A stretch of DNA of 64,000 bases. Origin: Salipiger bermudensis (GTDB lineage: Bacteria > Pseudomonadota > Alphaproteobacteria > Rhodobacterales > Rhodobacteraceae). The stretch lies in the NCBI RefSeq assembly GCF_019801965.1, contig NZ_JAHVIA010000009.1:62001-126000 (forward strand). The letters are read 5' to 3'. The notes beneath the pieces are model-generated. The model did not search any database. It saw only the letters and a program-made list of their open reading frames with translations, and was not told the DNA's origin. Of this stretch, positions 26,496 to 34,579 are shown piece by piece. Position 1 is the first letter of the stretch. Every line of letters starts with the position of its first letter. The translations under genes and the position numbers were made by a program.

Positions 26496-27692
26496 TTGAC
26501 CGATACCCCTCTGGAGCAGACCGACAACGCACCGAGCGGCGCCTGGGGCGCGGTGTGGTCCATGTCACTTTGCGTCGCCATGCTAATCGCCTCGGAGTTC
26601 ATGCCGGTCAGCCTGCTGACGCCGATGGCCGAGGGCCTTGGCGCGACGACGGGGCAGACGGGTCAGGCGATCTCGATCAGCGGGTTGTTCGCCGTGGCCA
26701 CCAGCCTTGCGATCACGACGATCGCGGGCCGGATCAACCGCAAGACGGTGCTGATGGTGCTGACCGGGCTGATGCTGATCTCGCTGATCGTGGTGGCGAT
26801 GGCGCCATCCTTCGCCGTGCTGATGGCAGGTCGGGCGCTGCTGGGCATCTGCGTGGGCGGGTTCTGGTCTCTGGCGACCTCGATCCTCATGCGGCTGGTG
26901 CCGGAGCGTGACGTGCCCCGCGCGCTTGGGCTGATGTATGGCGGACAGGCCATCGCGGCGGCCTTTGCCGCACCGCTCGGCAGCTACCTTGGTGACATCG
27001 TCGGCTGGCGCGGCGTGTTCTGGGCGCTCACGCCGATCGTGGCGCTGAACCTTGTCTGGCACCTGATCGCCCTGCCCTCCCTACCCGTCCGGACGCGCCA
27101 GAGCCTGTCCACCTTCGGCACGCTGCTGCGGCGGCGCTATTTCCGGCGCGGGCTGGTGGCGATCACCTTCACCTGGGGCTCGGCCTTCACCATGTTCACC
27201 TACCTGCGCCCGTTCCTGGAACAGGTCACCGGCGTGGGCGTCGACCTGCTCTCGGTGCTGCTGCTGGTGCTTGGGGCCGCGGGGTTCGTGGGTTCGTCGC
27301 TGTCCGGCCGCATGGTCGGCGGCCGGGTCGAGCGCATGCTGTGCCTGCCCGCGCTGGTGATGGGTGGATGCACGGCGGCCCTGCTGATCGCCGGGGGATC
27401 GGTGATCGCGGCGGGCCTGCTGCTGGCGATCTGGGGCGCGATGAACACCGCCATGTCGGTGATCTGGATGAGCTGGATGTCGCGCAACGTCGATGACCTG
27501 CCGGAGGCGGCAGGCGGACTGATGGTGGCGGTGATCCAGGCGTCGATCCTGCTCGGTGGCGTGATCGGGGGCTTCCTGCTGGACCTGATCTCGATCGAGG
27601 CCACCTTTGCAGGCAGCGTCCTTCTGGCCCTCGTCGCCTTGGTCCTCACCGGCACGGGCCAGAATCTTCTCAAACCGAACACGGAGAGCTGA
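26496..27692 (+). CDS. MFS transporter, DHA1 (AraJ/NepI-like) family
   Basis: Twelve-helix major-facilitator exporter of about 398 residues. Family features are SEFMPVSLLTPMAEGLGATTGQTGQAIS in helix 1 and the following loop, the loop 2-3 segment GRINRKTVLMVLTG, and MAGRALLGICVGGFWSLATS. I chose a TTG start at 26496 because GGAG lies 6 bp before it and the protein then begins close to the first helix; the frame is open back to 26373. It is followed 3 bp later by the cyclophilin-like gene, so the two form an operon. Its substrate is unknown; sugar, nucleoside or drug efflux are all possible. Confidence 0.82.
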   Translation: MTDTPLEQTDNAPSGAWGAVWSMSLCVAMLIASEFMPVSLLTPMAEGLGATTGQTGQAISISGLFAVATSLAITTIAGRINRKTVLMVLTGLMLISLIVVAMAPSFAVLMAGRALLGICVGGFWSLATSILMRLVPERDVPRALGLMYGGQAIAAAFAAPLGSYLGDIVGWRGVFWALTPIVALNLVWHLIALPSLPVRTRQSLSTFGTLLRRRYFRRGLVAITFTWGSAFTMFTYLRPFLEQVTGVGVDLLSVLLLVLGAAGFVGSSLSGRMVGGRVERMLCLPALVMGGCTAALLIAGGSVIAAGLLLAIWGAMNTAMSVIWMSWMSRNVDDLPEAAGGLMVAVIQASILLGGVIGGFLLDLISIEATFAGSVLLALVALVLTGTGQNLLKPNTES

Positions 27693-27695
27693 CCG

Positions 27696-28145
27696 GTGAA
27701 ACGCCCGATCCTTCCGACACGGCGCTCCGTTATCGCGGGCGCGGCATCCACCGTCCTGCTGCCCGCCGTGGCCCGCGCAGAGTCCGGCACAGGGGCCATG
27801 CGGTTGCGGATCAGCTTCGACGATCAACAGGTGATCTATCAGCTGGTCAACAATCCGACGGTGCGTGACCTGATTTCGATGCTGCCGACCGAGCTGGAGA
27901 TCCAGGATTTTTCCAACAACGAGAAGATCGTGCACCTGCCGCGCCGTCTCGACGAAGGCGGCTTCGAGGCCTTCGAGGACGAGACGCCGGGCGATCTGTG
28001 CTATTTTCTCGGCTGGGGCAACCTCGCGCTGTTCCACGATGATTACACCTTCCGCGACGACCTGATCCGGCTGGGCCATATCGAAGGCAGTGTGGCGCCC
28101 CTGCTGCACAAGGGCACCTATCCCGTCCGGATCGAGACGGTATGA
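27696..28145 (+). CDS. Exported cyclophilin-like fold protein
   Basis: A 149-residue protein with a twin-arginine-type leader (TRRSVIAGAASTVLLPAVARA) and a cyclophilin-like beta-barrel domain: RLRISFDDQQVIYQLVNNPTVRDLISMLP, then DFSNNEKIVHLPRRL and GDLCYFLGWGNLALFHDDY, a pattern typical of the bacterial Cyclophil_like family. Its biochemical role is not known; these proteins are not proven prolyl isomerases. It is the second gene after the MFS transporter. Its stop codon abuts the stop of the convergent SDR gene with no gap. Confidence 0.78.
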   Translation: MKRPILPTRRSVIAGAASTVLLPAVARAESGTGAMRLRISFDDQQVIYQLVNNPTVRDLISMLPTELEIQDFSNNEKIVHLPRRLDEGGFEAFEDETPGDLCYFLGWGNLALFHDDYTFRDDLIRLGHIEGSVAPLLHKGTYPVRIETV

Positions 28146-28895
28146 TCAGGGCACAGGCACGCCCGTCATCTCCGAGAAGCGCGCGAGCACCGTGTCCTGA
28201 AACGCCGGGTCCTCGACCTTCGGATCCGGGCGCTGCCTGCGCATGTGGTGCCAGTAGCCGCCCGCTTCGTCGGCACCGGTGGCAAGCCAACATTGGGTCA
28301 CATGCGCCTGATCCAGCGGATCGCCGGCGGAGGCGCCTCCCATGCGCGTCGGCACCCAACCGGGATCGACCGTGTGGCAGGTGACCCCGTCCAGCCTGCG
28401 TGCGAATGCGGCGGCCAGGGCCATGACCATCAGCTTGCTTTCCCCATAGGCGCTGCTCGATGACCACGGGCGACGCGTCCACTCCATATCCTCCAGCACC
28501 TCGCCATGGCCGCGGTGCATCGAACTGCCGGTGAAGATCAAACGCGCCGGTTGCTCTGCCAGTAGGCTGAGCATGTAGGGCGCCAGAGCGTTGACCATCA
28601 GCACCCGCAACAGGCCATCCGGCGTCTCGTTACGCTGCGCATCGATGATCCCAGCGTTATGGATGATCGCATCCATCGGACCGATGGCGTTCAGATATCC
28701 AGCCATGCGTCGCACCGCGGCAAGATCCCCGAGATCCCCTGTCAGCACCTGCGCCTGAGCCGCAAGACCGCTGATATCCTCGGCGCGCTTGGCGTTGCGC
28801 GCGTGCAGGATGACCTCGTGCCCCTGCTCAAGCAGGCGCGTGGCGGCATTCCGTCCGACTCCTGCGGTCGACCCGGTCACGAAAATTCTTGCCAT
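28146..28895 (-). CDS. Short-chain dehydrogenase/reductase
   Basis: A 249-residue SDR with the nucleotide-binding motif TGSTAGVGRNAA, NAG in IIHNAGIID, the catalytic Ser in IFTGSSMHRG, and YGESK supplying Tyr and Lys. The start at 28895 (MARIFVTG) is preferred over an in-frame ATG at 28919 because the Rossmann strand then begins at residue 2. It is divergent from a LysR regulator that probably controls it. Confidence 0.85.
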   Translation of the reverse strand: MARIFVTGSTAGVGRNAATRLLEQGHEVILHARNAKRAEDISGLAAQAQVLTGDLGDLAAVRRMAGYLNAIGPMDAIIHNAGIIDAQRNETPDGLLRVLMVNALAPYMLSLLAEQPARLIFTGSSMHRGHGEVLEDMEWTRRPWSSSSAYGESKLMVMALAAAFARRLDGVTCHTVDPGWVPTRMGGASAGDPLDQAHVTQCWLATGADEAGGYWHHMRRQRPDPKVEDPAFQDTVLARFSEMTGVPVP

Positions 28896-28977
28896 CGCTT
28901 GCCTGTCCTTCTTGCTCATTGTGCAAAATCTGGATGTAATCGCATTCGATAAATCGACAAATCGCAAGAGACATCCC

Positions 28978-29871
28978 GTGCCCCGCGAAAACCTGAACGA
29001 CCTTCGCGCCTTCATCGCCGTGGCGCAGGAAAGCAACTTCACCCGCGCTGCCGCCCGTCTCGGCGTGTCGCAATCCGCGCTGAGCCACACGATCCGCCAA
29101 CTCGAAGAGCGATTGGGCGTGCGCCTGCTGACCCGCACAACGCGCGCGGTGGCCACGACCGAGGCCGGCCAGCGCCTGCTGGACGGAATCAGCCACCACA
29201 TCGGCCAGATCGATGCGCAGCTCGACGAGCTTGGCACCCTGCGCGAGACCCCCGCCGGCACGGTGCGCCTCGTCTCATCGGAGCTGGGCATCAGCCAAGT
29301 TCTGTGGCCAAAGCTGCAACCGCTGCTGCGCGCCAACCCCGATATCAAGGTGGAGATCACGCTGGACAACGGCTTCAACGACATCGTCGCAGAAGGCTTC
29401 GATGCCGGCGTGCGGCGGGGCGAGCACCTGGCCAAGGACATGATCTCGGCCCGGATCGGTGAGCCCCTGCGTTACATCGTCGTCGCCGCGCCTGAGGTCT
29501 TTGAGGCGCACCCGAAACCACAGCATCCGCGCGATCTGGCGGACCTGCCCTGCGTCAACTTCCACCTGCAATCAGCGAAACGCAACTTCCCTTGGGAATT
29601 CCGCGAGGACGGGCATGATCTGCGGGTCAAGGTCGACGGGCAGCTTGCGTTCAACAATATCTTCCTGGTGCTCGACGCAGCGCTTGCCGGCTTCGGCTGC
29701 GCCTACATGTCGGTGGACCTTGCCGAGCCGCATCTGAAGGCCGGTCGCCTGGTGCAGGTGCTCGGGGACTACTGCCCGCTCTTCGACCCGTTCCACCTCT
29801 ACTACCCGAACCGACGCCAGCCCTCGCCCGCGTTCCGCGCTGTTCTGGAGGCGCTGCGGCATAGGAGCTGA
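28978..29871 (+). CDS. LysR-family regulator
   Basis: A 297-residue LysR regulator (CrgA/YafC-like group) starting at GTG 28978: NLNDLRAFIAVAQESNFTRAAARLGVSQSALSHTIRQLEERLGVRLLTRTTR forms the winged HTH, followed by a substrate-binding domain. The divergent SDR gene starts 83 bp away, and the intervening DNA is AT-rich with a repeated ATCGA motif (TCGATAAATCGACAAATCG). It is the only regulator in the 25-30 kb accessory cluster. Confidence 0.88.
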   Translation: MPRENLNDLRAFIAVAQESNFTRAAARLGVSQSALSHTIRQLEERLGVRLLTRTTRAVATTEAGQRLLDGISHHIGQIDAQLDELGTLRETPAGTVRLVSSELGISQVLWPKLQPLLRANPDIKVEITLDNGFNDIVAEGFDAGVRRGEHLAKDMISARIGEPLRYIVVAAPEVFEAHPKPQHPRDLADLPCVNFHLQSAKRNFPWEFREDGHDLRVKVDGQLAFNNIFLVLDAALAGFGCAYMSVDLAEPHLKAGRLVQVLGDYCPLFDPFHLYYPNRRQPSPAFRAVLEALRHRS

Positions 29872-30112
29872 CATGCGCGGGGTCGTCCCTATCACCAGAC
29901 AGAGGCCGACCGTGCCATGCAAAGATGCAAGCGAATGTCCCTGTTTCCCATAGCGCTGGACGGTGGGCTGTGAAGGACCTGCCCCCCTTGGAACCCGCGG
30001 TTATCAGTTCGCTCTGTTCAGGGATTGGTCCTGTACTGACCGTTGGCCGACCAAGGCACGGGACTCTCGGCCCCTCGCTGCCCGTGTAACCTAGACAATA
30101 CAGCGCAGGCGA
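29872..30112. other. Gene-free stretch before the secreted Ser/Gly-rich protein gene
   Basis: No reading frame with family features was found. The segment near 29969-30060 (GGACCTGCCCCCCTTGGAA onward) resembles the end of an insertion sequence but has no partner repeat in the window, so I do not call it an element. Confidence 0.35.
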
Positions 30113-30138
30113 AGGGCGCGAGCCGAAGCCCGCGCCCT
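30113..30138 (-). terminator. Terminator after the secreted Ser/Gly-rich protein gene
   Basis: AGGGCGCG and CGCGCCCT pair over 8 bp with a 10-nt loop, 18 bp downstream of the stop on the minus strand. Confidence 0.5.
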
Positions 30139-30155
30139 CTGCAAATCGCATCAGG

Positions 30156-31409
30156 TCACTCGACTGTGCCAGGCAGAAGCTCGGTGTAGATCTGCGTATG
30201 CACGAGTTCGATCACCTCCAGAGCATCGTCCGCCGCGGCTGCGAAGAGTGCCGCGTAATCGTCGGGGGCGGGAAGCTCGCCGTTGACGGACTCATCTGCA
30301 AGATACGCGTTGATATCCACCGTCGCCGTCACGGGAAGCGCGCCGTCGATCGACACCCAGTAGGTGTAATCGGTCGGATAGTCCCGCGCATACTCGAATG
30401 TCGCGTAATCGTAGTAGTCGCCGGCCTCCACGACACCGGAAATGACGTTCTCGTTCACGAGGTAGTCGAGCGTGATATCCCCTGTCTTGTCGGCCAGGCC
30501 GGCCAGCAGCGATGCGGCGGTGTCCAGCGTGGCCAAGCCGACGGCATCGAGGGCCGCTTCGGTTTCGGATGTCGCGTCGGAAGCAAGCCCGGTCGCGAGA
30601 TCGGTGTAGAGGGCAAGGTTCTCCAGGGGGGAGTCGATCGTGTACCAGACTCCGTCAACGCTGTAGACGATCCTCCCCGACACATCGAGGGCCACGTCCT
30701 CGGCAACCTCCAGCTTGTCCAGAGCTTCCTCCAGAGCGTGATCCGTCACGCTTGCAGGAGACCGCGCCACCGACGACCTTCCGAAATCGACCTCGATGGC
30801 GGCTGTGCCTTCGGGGATCTCCCCGAACTCCGTCGCCACGGTGTCGGTGCAGTCGGCGTCGAGGCAGACGTAGACTTCGGTGATCTCTTCGCCGGTTTCG
30901 GGATCGACGCTGGTCCCGGCGACGATCGGTTCACCAGTTGCGAGATCCCTAAGCAGCACCACGATGTCGCCGTAGAGGTCCCCCTTGCTCGTACCGGAAG
31001 ATGGGTTTCCCGTGCCGGCGCCGGCATGATCATTCAGCTCCGGATTGCCTCCGGCCCATTCCGGCCGGTCGCTGTCTTCGTCGGCCTCTTGCGTCGCAGG
31101 CGCGGCGGGACGCGCCACCTGCACGCCGGCGCTCCCCTGCCCGCGAGAAGAACTCTGTCCCGTGGAACTGCTCCCGGTGTCCACCGACCCGCCGCCGCTC
31201 TTGGCGACACTGCCGCCACTGCTGCTACTGCCGCTGCCACTGCCGCCCCCGGCACTGCCGCCGCTGCCGCCTGAGTCCGAGCTGCCTCCCGAACCATGGC
31301 CTTGCGCCTGCGCGAAATCGACCGTTGCGAGCGAAAGCGCTCCGGCGGCGACCCCTGCCAACAGGACGGTCTTAGCCGAGAGCGCGAGAAACTTACGCGA
31401 TGTGATCAT
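30156..31409 (-). CDS. Secreted Ser/Gly-rich acidic protein of unknown function
   Basis: I do not recognise the family. The 417-residue product has a Sec signal peptide (about 1-35; VLLAGVAAGALSLATVDFAQAQ), then a low-complexity Ser/Gly linker of about 60 residues (GSGGSSDSGGSGG and similar), then an acidic region (NPELNDHAGAGTGNPSSGTSKGDLYGDIVVLLRD) with a single Cys pair (VCLDADC) and a mainly helical, Asp/Glu-rich C-terminal part. RBS GAGGAGGGAAG precedes ATG 31409. A perfect FNR box at the right distance from a -10 element lies upstream. The build suggests an exported or surface protein made at low oxygen; the function is open. Confidence 0.8.
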   Translation of the reverse strand: MITSRKFLALSAKTVLLAGVAAGALSLATVDFAQAQGHGSGGSSDSGGSGGSAGGGSGSGSSSSGGSVAKSGGGSVDTGSSSTGQSSSRGQGSAGVQVARPAAPATQEADEDSDRPEWAGGNPELNDHAGAGTGNPSSGTSKGDLYGDIVVLLRDLATGEPIVAGTSVDPETGEEITEVYVCLDADCTDTVATEFGEIPEGTAAIEVDFGRSSVARSPASVTDHALEEALDKLEVAEDVALDVSGRIVYSVDGVWYTIDSPLENLALYTDLATGLASDATSETEAALDAVGLATLDTAASLLAGLADKTGDITLDYLVNENVISGVVEAGDYYDYATFEYARDYPTDYTYWVSIDGALPVTATVDINAYLADESVNGELPAPDDYAALFAAAADDALEVIELVHTQIYTELLPGTVE

Positions 31410-31474
31410 TGTCTTCCCTCCTCTTAACAGCAGACGAAGCCCCGGTTCCGGGATGGTCCACTGATCCCGCGAGG

Positions 31475-31516
31475 AGTTTAGCGTTTCCCGAGCACATCGA
31501 CGTTGATAGATATCAA
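31475..31516 (-). promoter_or_regulatory. FNR-type (FnrL) activated promoter
   Basis: TTGATAGATATCAA at 31503-31516 matches the consensus TTGAT-N4-ATCAA exactly. A -10-like TAAACT lies at 31475-31480 on the minus strand. If transcription starts near 31468, the FNR site is centred at -41.5, the class II activation position. The start codon of the secreted protein is about 60 nt further. Confidence 0.75.
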
Positions 31517-31930
31517 TTTCAAGATACGTTCTTCCTGAATTCTGTTTCCCTTCGGCGAGACGAGGGCAAGTCTGGGCTTGCAGAGGCCGATCGTCGCGCC
31601 CTGCCCGAACGGGAGCTTTCCGGGAATGCACCTCAGTCAGCTTCTCGCGCAGAGCGGCCCCTGAGAGCGACCGCAGCGAATATCGGCCCTCCTGCCCTTT
31701 GTGACGCTCTCCGATGGACCCGCTGCGTCAGGCACTTAGGCGGCTGCGCGCCGAGACCGCCCTTGCGCTTTGCGAAGCGCGAAGGCCAGATCGCGTGGCA
31801 GGAACCCAACCAAATGGGACACTGAGCCCTGCGCAGTTCTATCTGCGGTCATAGGCAGCAGGAGACGGAGGCGCATTGCAATCAACGGCCGTCCCCCGGC
31901 GCGCCCGAAGGCATCGCCCTCTCCCCGGTC
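31517..31930. other. Gene-free stretch upstream of the FNR promoter
   Basis: The 414 bp contain only short frames without family motifs and one weak hairpin (GCGCTT/AAGCGC at 31765-31780). I see no gene. Confidence 0.4.
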
Positions 31931-31992
31931 TTCTTCTGGCCAAAAATATCCCGGGGGAGTCCGCGGCACGCGGACGGGGGCAGCGCCCCCAG
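31931..31992. repeat. Dispersed double-hairpin repeat, copy 2
   Basis: TTCTTCTGGCCAAAAATA, a CGGGGGAG block, hairpin GTCCGCG-GCA-CGCGGAC, then GGGGGC-AGC-GCCCCC. It matches copy 1 at 20112 in order and spacing. The first hairpin has a different sequence but keeps its pairing. It ends 45 bp before the stop of the initiator gene. Confidence 0.7.
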
Positions 31993-32036
31993 CTACCGAC
32001 GCCAGCCAGCCCGCGGGACAACCGCCGCCACAGCGC

Positions 32037-32720
32037 TCAGCTGTCGACGATCACCTCGTCGATGCCGCCATCCACCGACTGGCAGGCGCTCAGCACGCGC
32101 CCCGCGAGATGGGTGGCGACGTAGCTTGCATGGAAGCGTGAGGGCGCCTTGAGGTGCAGCCGGCCCCCTGCCCTGCCGCCGCGCTCCAGCGCGGCGATCC
32201 AGGCGCCGTAGAGCCCCGGATCCTCGGCATGCAGCAGCGCCTTGGCGAGGGTCCACTCGCTGCCATCGCTGAGGTCCGGCGCGGCGACCCGGCCCTTGAC
32301 CGGCAGCGGCACGATCTTTTCCGGTGCCTCCTCGGTCCCCGAGAGCCGGTGCGCCAGATCGGGCCCGACATCGGCCCAGCGGTCACGGCTGTCCTCGAGG
32401 ATGCGCTCGATCCCGAGCGCGTATTCGCTGACCCGTCCGCGCGCGCCTTGGCGCTTGACCACCAGCCAGCCCATGGCGCGCAGCTTGGCCATCTGCCGCT
32501 TGACCGTGCGCTCGTCGACCTGCCAGAGCCGGGCGATCTCGCGCTGGCCCACGGCAAGCTCGTCGCGGCCCCAGTTGTAGCGGGCGGTGATCAGTGTCAT
32601 CAGGCGCAGAACGAGACGCTGCTGGCCCTTCTCCTGGGCGAGCGCGTAGGCTCCCATCACGGTGAGCAGGTCGTATTTGAAAGCCGCGGCATTGCGCCCG
32701 ACCGGTTTCTTGGCAAGCAT
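32037..32720 (-). CDS. Plasmid replication initiator with DnaA domain I-like C-terminus
   Basis: A 227-residue protein with a winged-helix DNA-binding N-terminal part (DLLTVMGAYALAQEKGQQRLVLRLM, then VGQREIARLWQVDERTVKRQMAKLRAMGWLVVKRQG) and a C-terminal domain (about 155-227: WTLAKALLHAEDPGLYGAWI, LHLKAPSRFHASYVATHL) that follows the pattern of DnaA domain I (W...l...WI..L....L.L.AP.RF..dwv). This is the make-up of the DnaA-like replicon class of Rhodobacterales plasmids. It is divergent from parAB. ATG 32720 is preferred over 32780 as it starts the conserved part. It is smaller than chromosomal DnaA and lacks the AAA+ module. Confidence 0.75.
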   Translation of the reverse strand: MLAKKPVGRNAAAFKYDLLTVMGAYALAQEKGQQRLVLRLMTLITARYNWGRDELAVGQREIARLWQVDERTVKRQMAKLRAMGWLVVKRQGARGRVSEYALGIERILEDSRDRWADVGPDLAHRLSGTEEAPEKIVPLPVKGRVAAPDLSDGSEWTLAKALLHAEDPGLYGAWIAALERGGRAGGRLHLKAPSRFHASYVATHLAGRVLSACQSVDGGIDEVIVDS

Positions 32721-33199
32721 CTGCCGCCCTCGCCTTGAGCCCGGATCCCCGGGTCTGCCTCTGCTCCGGGCTCGTGTCATGGCCCGTGATGGTAAAGGCG
32801 CCGTTAACTCAGCGCTCTTTCCAGCTCGTCACTCATTTGCGTCCTGATATCCGATTCTGTCAAGGCTTCCGGCATTTGCCTCCCGGCCCCCTACCCTTTT
32901 TCGAATGAAAAATTGGGTATCTAGGTATTGGGGGACAGGCAGGGTGACCCCTATTCAGACAAAAATGTCCCCCAATATCTGGCGGTACGCTGCCTGCTGT
33001 CCCCCAATATTTCTGCTCTCTCCTCAAACGCTTGCCGAATCGGGGGGCGAAGCGGTCGGGGCCATGGGCGCCTTGGGAAATGGACGTTTTGCAGAACAAC
33101 CAGAATTGCCGTCCCGACGATAATAGATTTTGTCAAATCTGGCAAATCAGCGTAAATAACGAAGCAGAGCAGATTAACGTCCCCGGGTTTCGGGCAATC
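32721..33199. other. Putative replication origin region
   Basis: The 480-bp gap between initiator and parA contains an AT-rich inverted repeat (TTTTTC-GAAT-GAAAAA, 32897-32912) and three copies of TATTGGGGGACA: plus strand 32926-32937, minus strand 32966-32977 and 32998-33009. These look like iterons for the adjacent initiator beside an unwinding element. No DnaA box was seen. Origin activity is inferred from position and structure. Confidence 0.55.
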
Positions 33200-33246
33200 T
33201 GTCCCCACGGGGACAGCCAACCGGAGCCGCTGTCCCCGCGGGGACA
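33200..33246. repeat. Two 16-bp palindromes upstream of parA
   Basis: TGTCCCCACGGGGACA at 33200-33215 and TGTCCCCGCGGGGACA at 33231-33246 are perfect 7-bp inverted arms with a 2-bp centre, 31 bp apart. The second ends 28 bp before the parA start, where ParA or ParB binding could control the operon. Confidence 0.8.
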
Positions 33247-33274
33247 GTGCAGAGGGATACAGACAGGAGAGCCC

Positions 33275-34579
33275 ATGTTCACCCATGACGACCTCGCGCA
33301 GATGCAGGCGCAATCCCTCAAGATGCAAAGCTGGATCCGGCAGCAGACCTTTTCTCCCGAGCGCGAGAAGCGGCTCAGGCGGTTCTCGAGCTGGGAGGTG
33401 GCCGAGCTGATCCTGCAGGTCAACCAGTCGACCCTGCGGGGCCGGCTCGCCGCCGACCCTTCCCTGCCCCAGGGGCTCGTCGAGGAGGATGGCCGCCAGC
33501 GCTGGTACGCGCTCGAGGAGATCAACGAAATCCGCCGCAAGCTCAAGGTCAACCGCAAGAGCATGATGCCGCCGCGGCCCGCCGGCAAGCGCGCCTTCCG
33601 CGTGGCGATCTCCAACTTCAAGGGCGGCGCCGGCAAGTCGACCGTGGCGCTGCATTTCGCCCATGCCGCGGCGCTCGATGGCTACCGGGTGCTCTGCGTC
33701 GACTTCGATCCGCAGGCGACGCTGTCGCATTCGATGGGGCTCAGCGACATCACCGAGGAGTTCACCGTCTGGGGCATCATGGCGCGAGACCTGATCCGCG
33801 AGACCGACCGTATGAACGCCGCCATGCGCGGCGCCGAGAGCGGCTCCGCCCTGCCCCAGCGCAAGCTGCCCGAGGCGATCACCGGCATGGGGCTACGCGA
33901 TCTGCGGGTGACCGATTTCATCAAGCCCACCAGCTGGCCCACCATCGACGTCATCCCCTCCTGCGCCAACGCCGCATTCGTCGAGTTCGCCTCGGCTCAG
34001 TACCGCCACCTCAATCCCGAGTGGTCGTTCTTCGCCGCGGTGTCGCGCTATCTCGATGCCCTGCCCCCGGATGCCTATGACCTCGTGATCTTCGATTGCC
34101 CGCCGGCCATCGGCTACCAGAGCATGAACGCGGTCTTCGCCGCCGACATGCTCTATATCCCCTCCGGCCCCGGCTACTGGGAATACGATTCCACCACCTC
34201 CTTCATCGGCCAGCTCTCCGAAGCGCTCGCCGATCTGAGCGGCTTCGAGGGGGTTGTCCCCGCGGGGACACTGCAATTGCCCAAGGTCTTCCAGGACGTC
34301 CGCTTCCTGCTGACCCGCTACGAGCCGGGCAACGAGCTGCACCGCGCGATGCGTTCAGCTTTCCAGAAGGTCTGGGAAGACAGGGTAACGGAGAACGCCA
34401 TCGAGATGACCCGCGCGGTCGAACAGTCGGGCCGCTTCCTGAGCTCGATCTACGAGATCGACTATCGTGAGATGACCCGCGAGACCTGGCGCCGGGCGCG
34501 CGCCTCTTTCGATCGCGCCTACGAGGAATTCCGCGGCCACGTGTTGACCGCATGGGACAAGCTGGAGGATGAGGCATGA
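33275..34579 (+). CDS. parA: ParA-family partitioning ATPase
   Basis: Type Ia plasmid-segregation ATPase of 434 residues. An N-terminal DNA-binding region (about 36-95; FSSWEVAELILQVNQSTLRGRL... a MerR-like helix) precedes the ATPase with deviant Walker A KGGAGKST near residue 116-123, the switch I DFDPQATLS and Walker B-like LVIFDCPPAIG. AGGAG precedes ATG 33275; the frame is open further upstream but would include both palindromes. It overlaps parB by 4 bp. A palindrome copy lies within its coding sequence at 34255. Confidence 0.92.
   Translation: MFTHDDLAQMQAQSLKMQSWIRQQTFSPEREKRLRRFSSWEVAELILQVNQSTLRGRLAADPSLPQGLVEEDGRQRWYALEEINEIRRKLKVNRKSMMPPRPAGKRAFRVAISNFKGGAGKSTVALHFAHAAALDGYRVLCVDFDPQATLSHSMGLSDITEEFTVWGIMARDLIRETDRMNAAMRGAESGSALPQRKLPEAITGMGLRDLRVTDFIKPTSWPTIDVIPSCANAAFVEFASAQYRHLNPEWSFFAAVSRYLDALPPDAYDLVIFDCPPAIGYQSMNAVFAADMLYIPSGPGYWEYDSTTSFIGQLSEALADLSGFEGVVPAGTLQLPKVFQDVRFLLTRYEPGNELHRAMRSAFQKVWEDRVTENAIEMTRAVEQSGRFLSSIYEIDYREMTRETWRRARASFDRAYEEFRGHVLTAWDKLEDEA
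34255..34270. repeat. 16-bp palindrome inside parA
   Basis: TGTCCCCGCGGGGACA is perfect and is translated as part of VVPAGT. Confidence 0.8.

Noticed and set aside
29969-30060. Insertion-sequence end
   Set aside because: The GGACCTGCCCCCC segment resembles some IS termini, but there is no transposase and no matching inverted end nearby.
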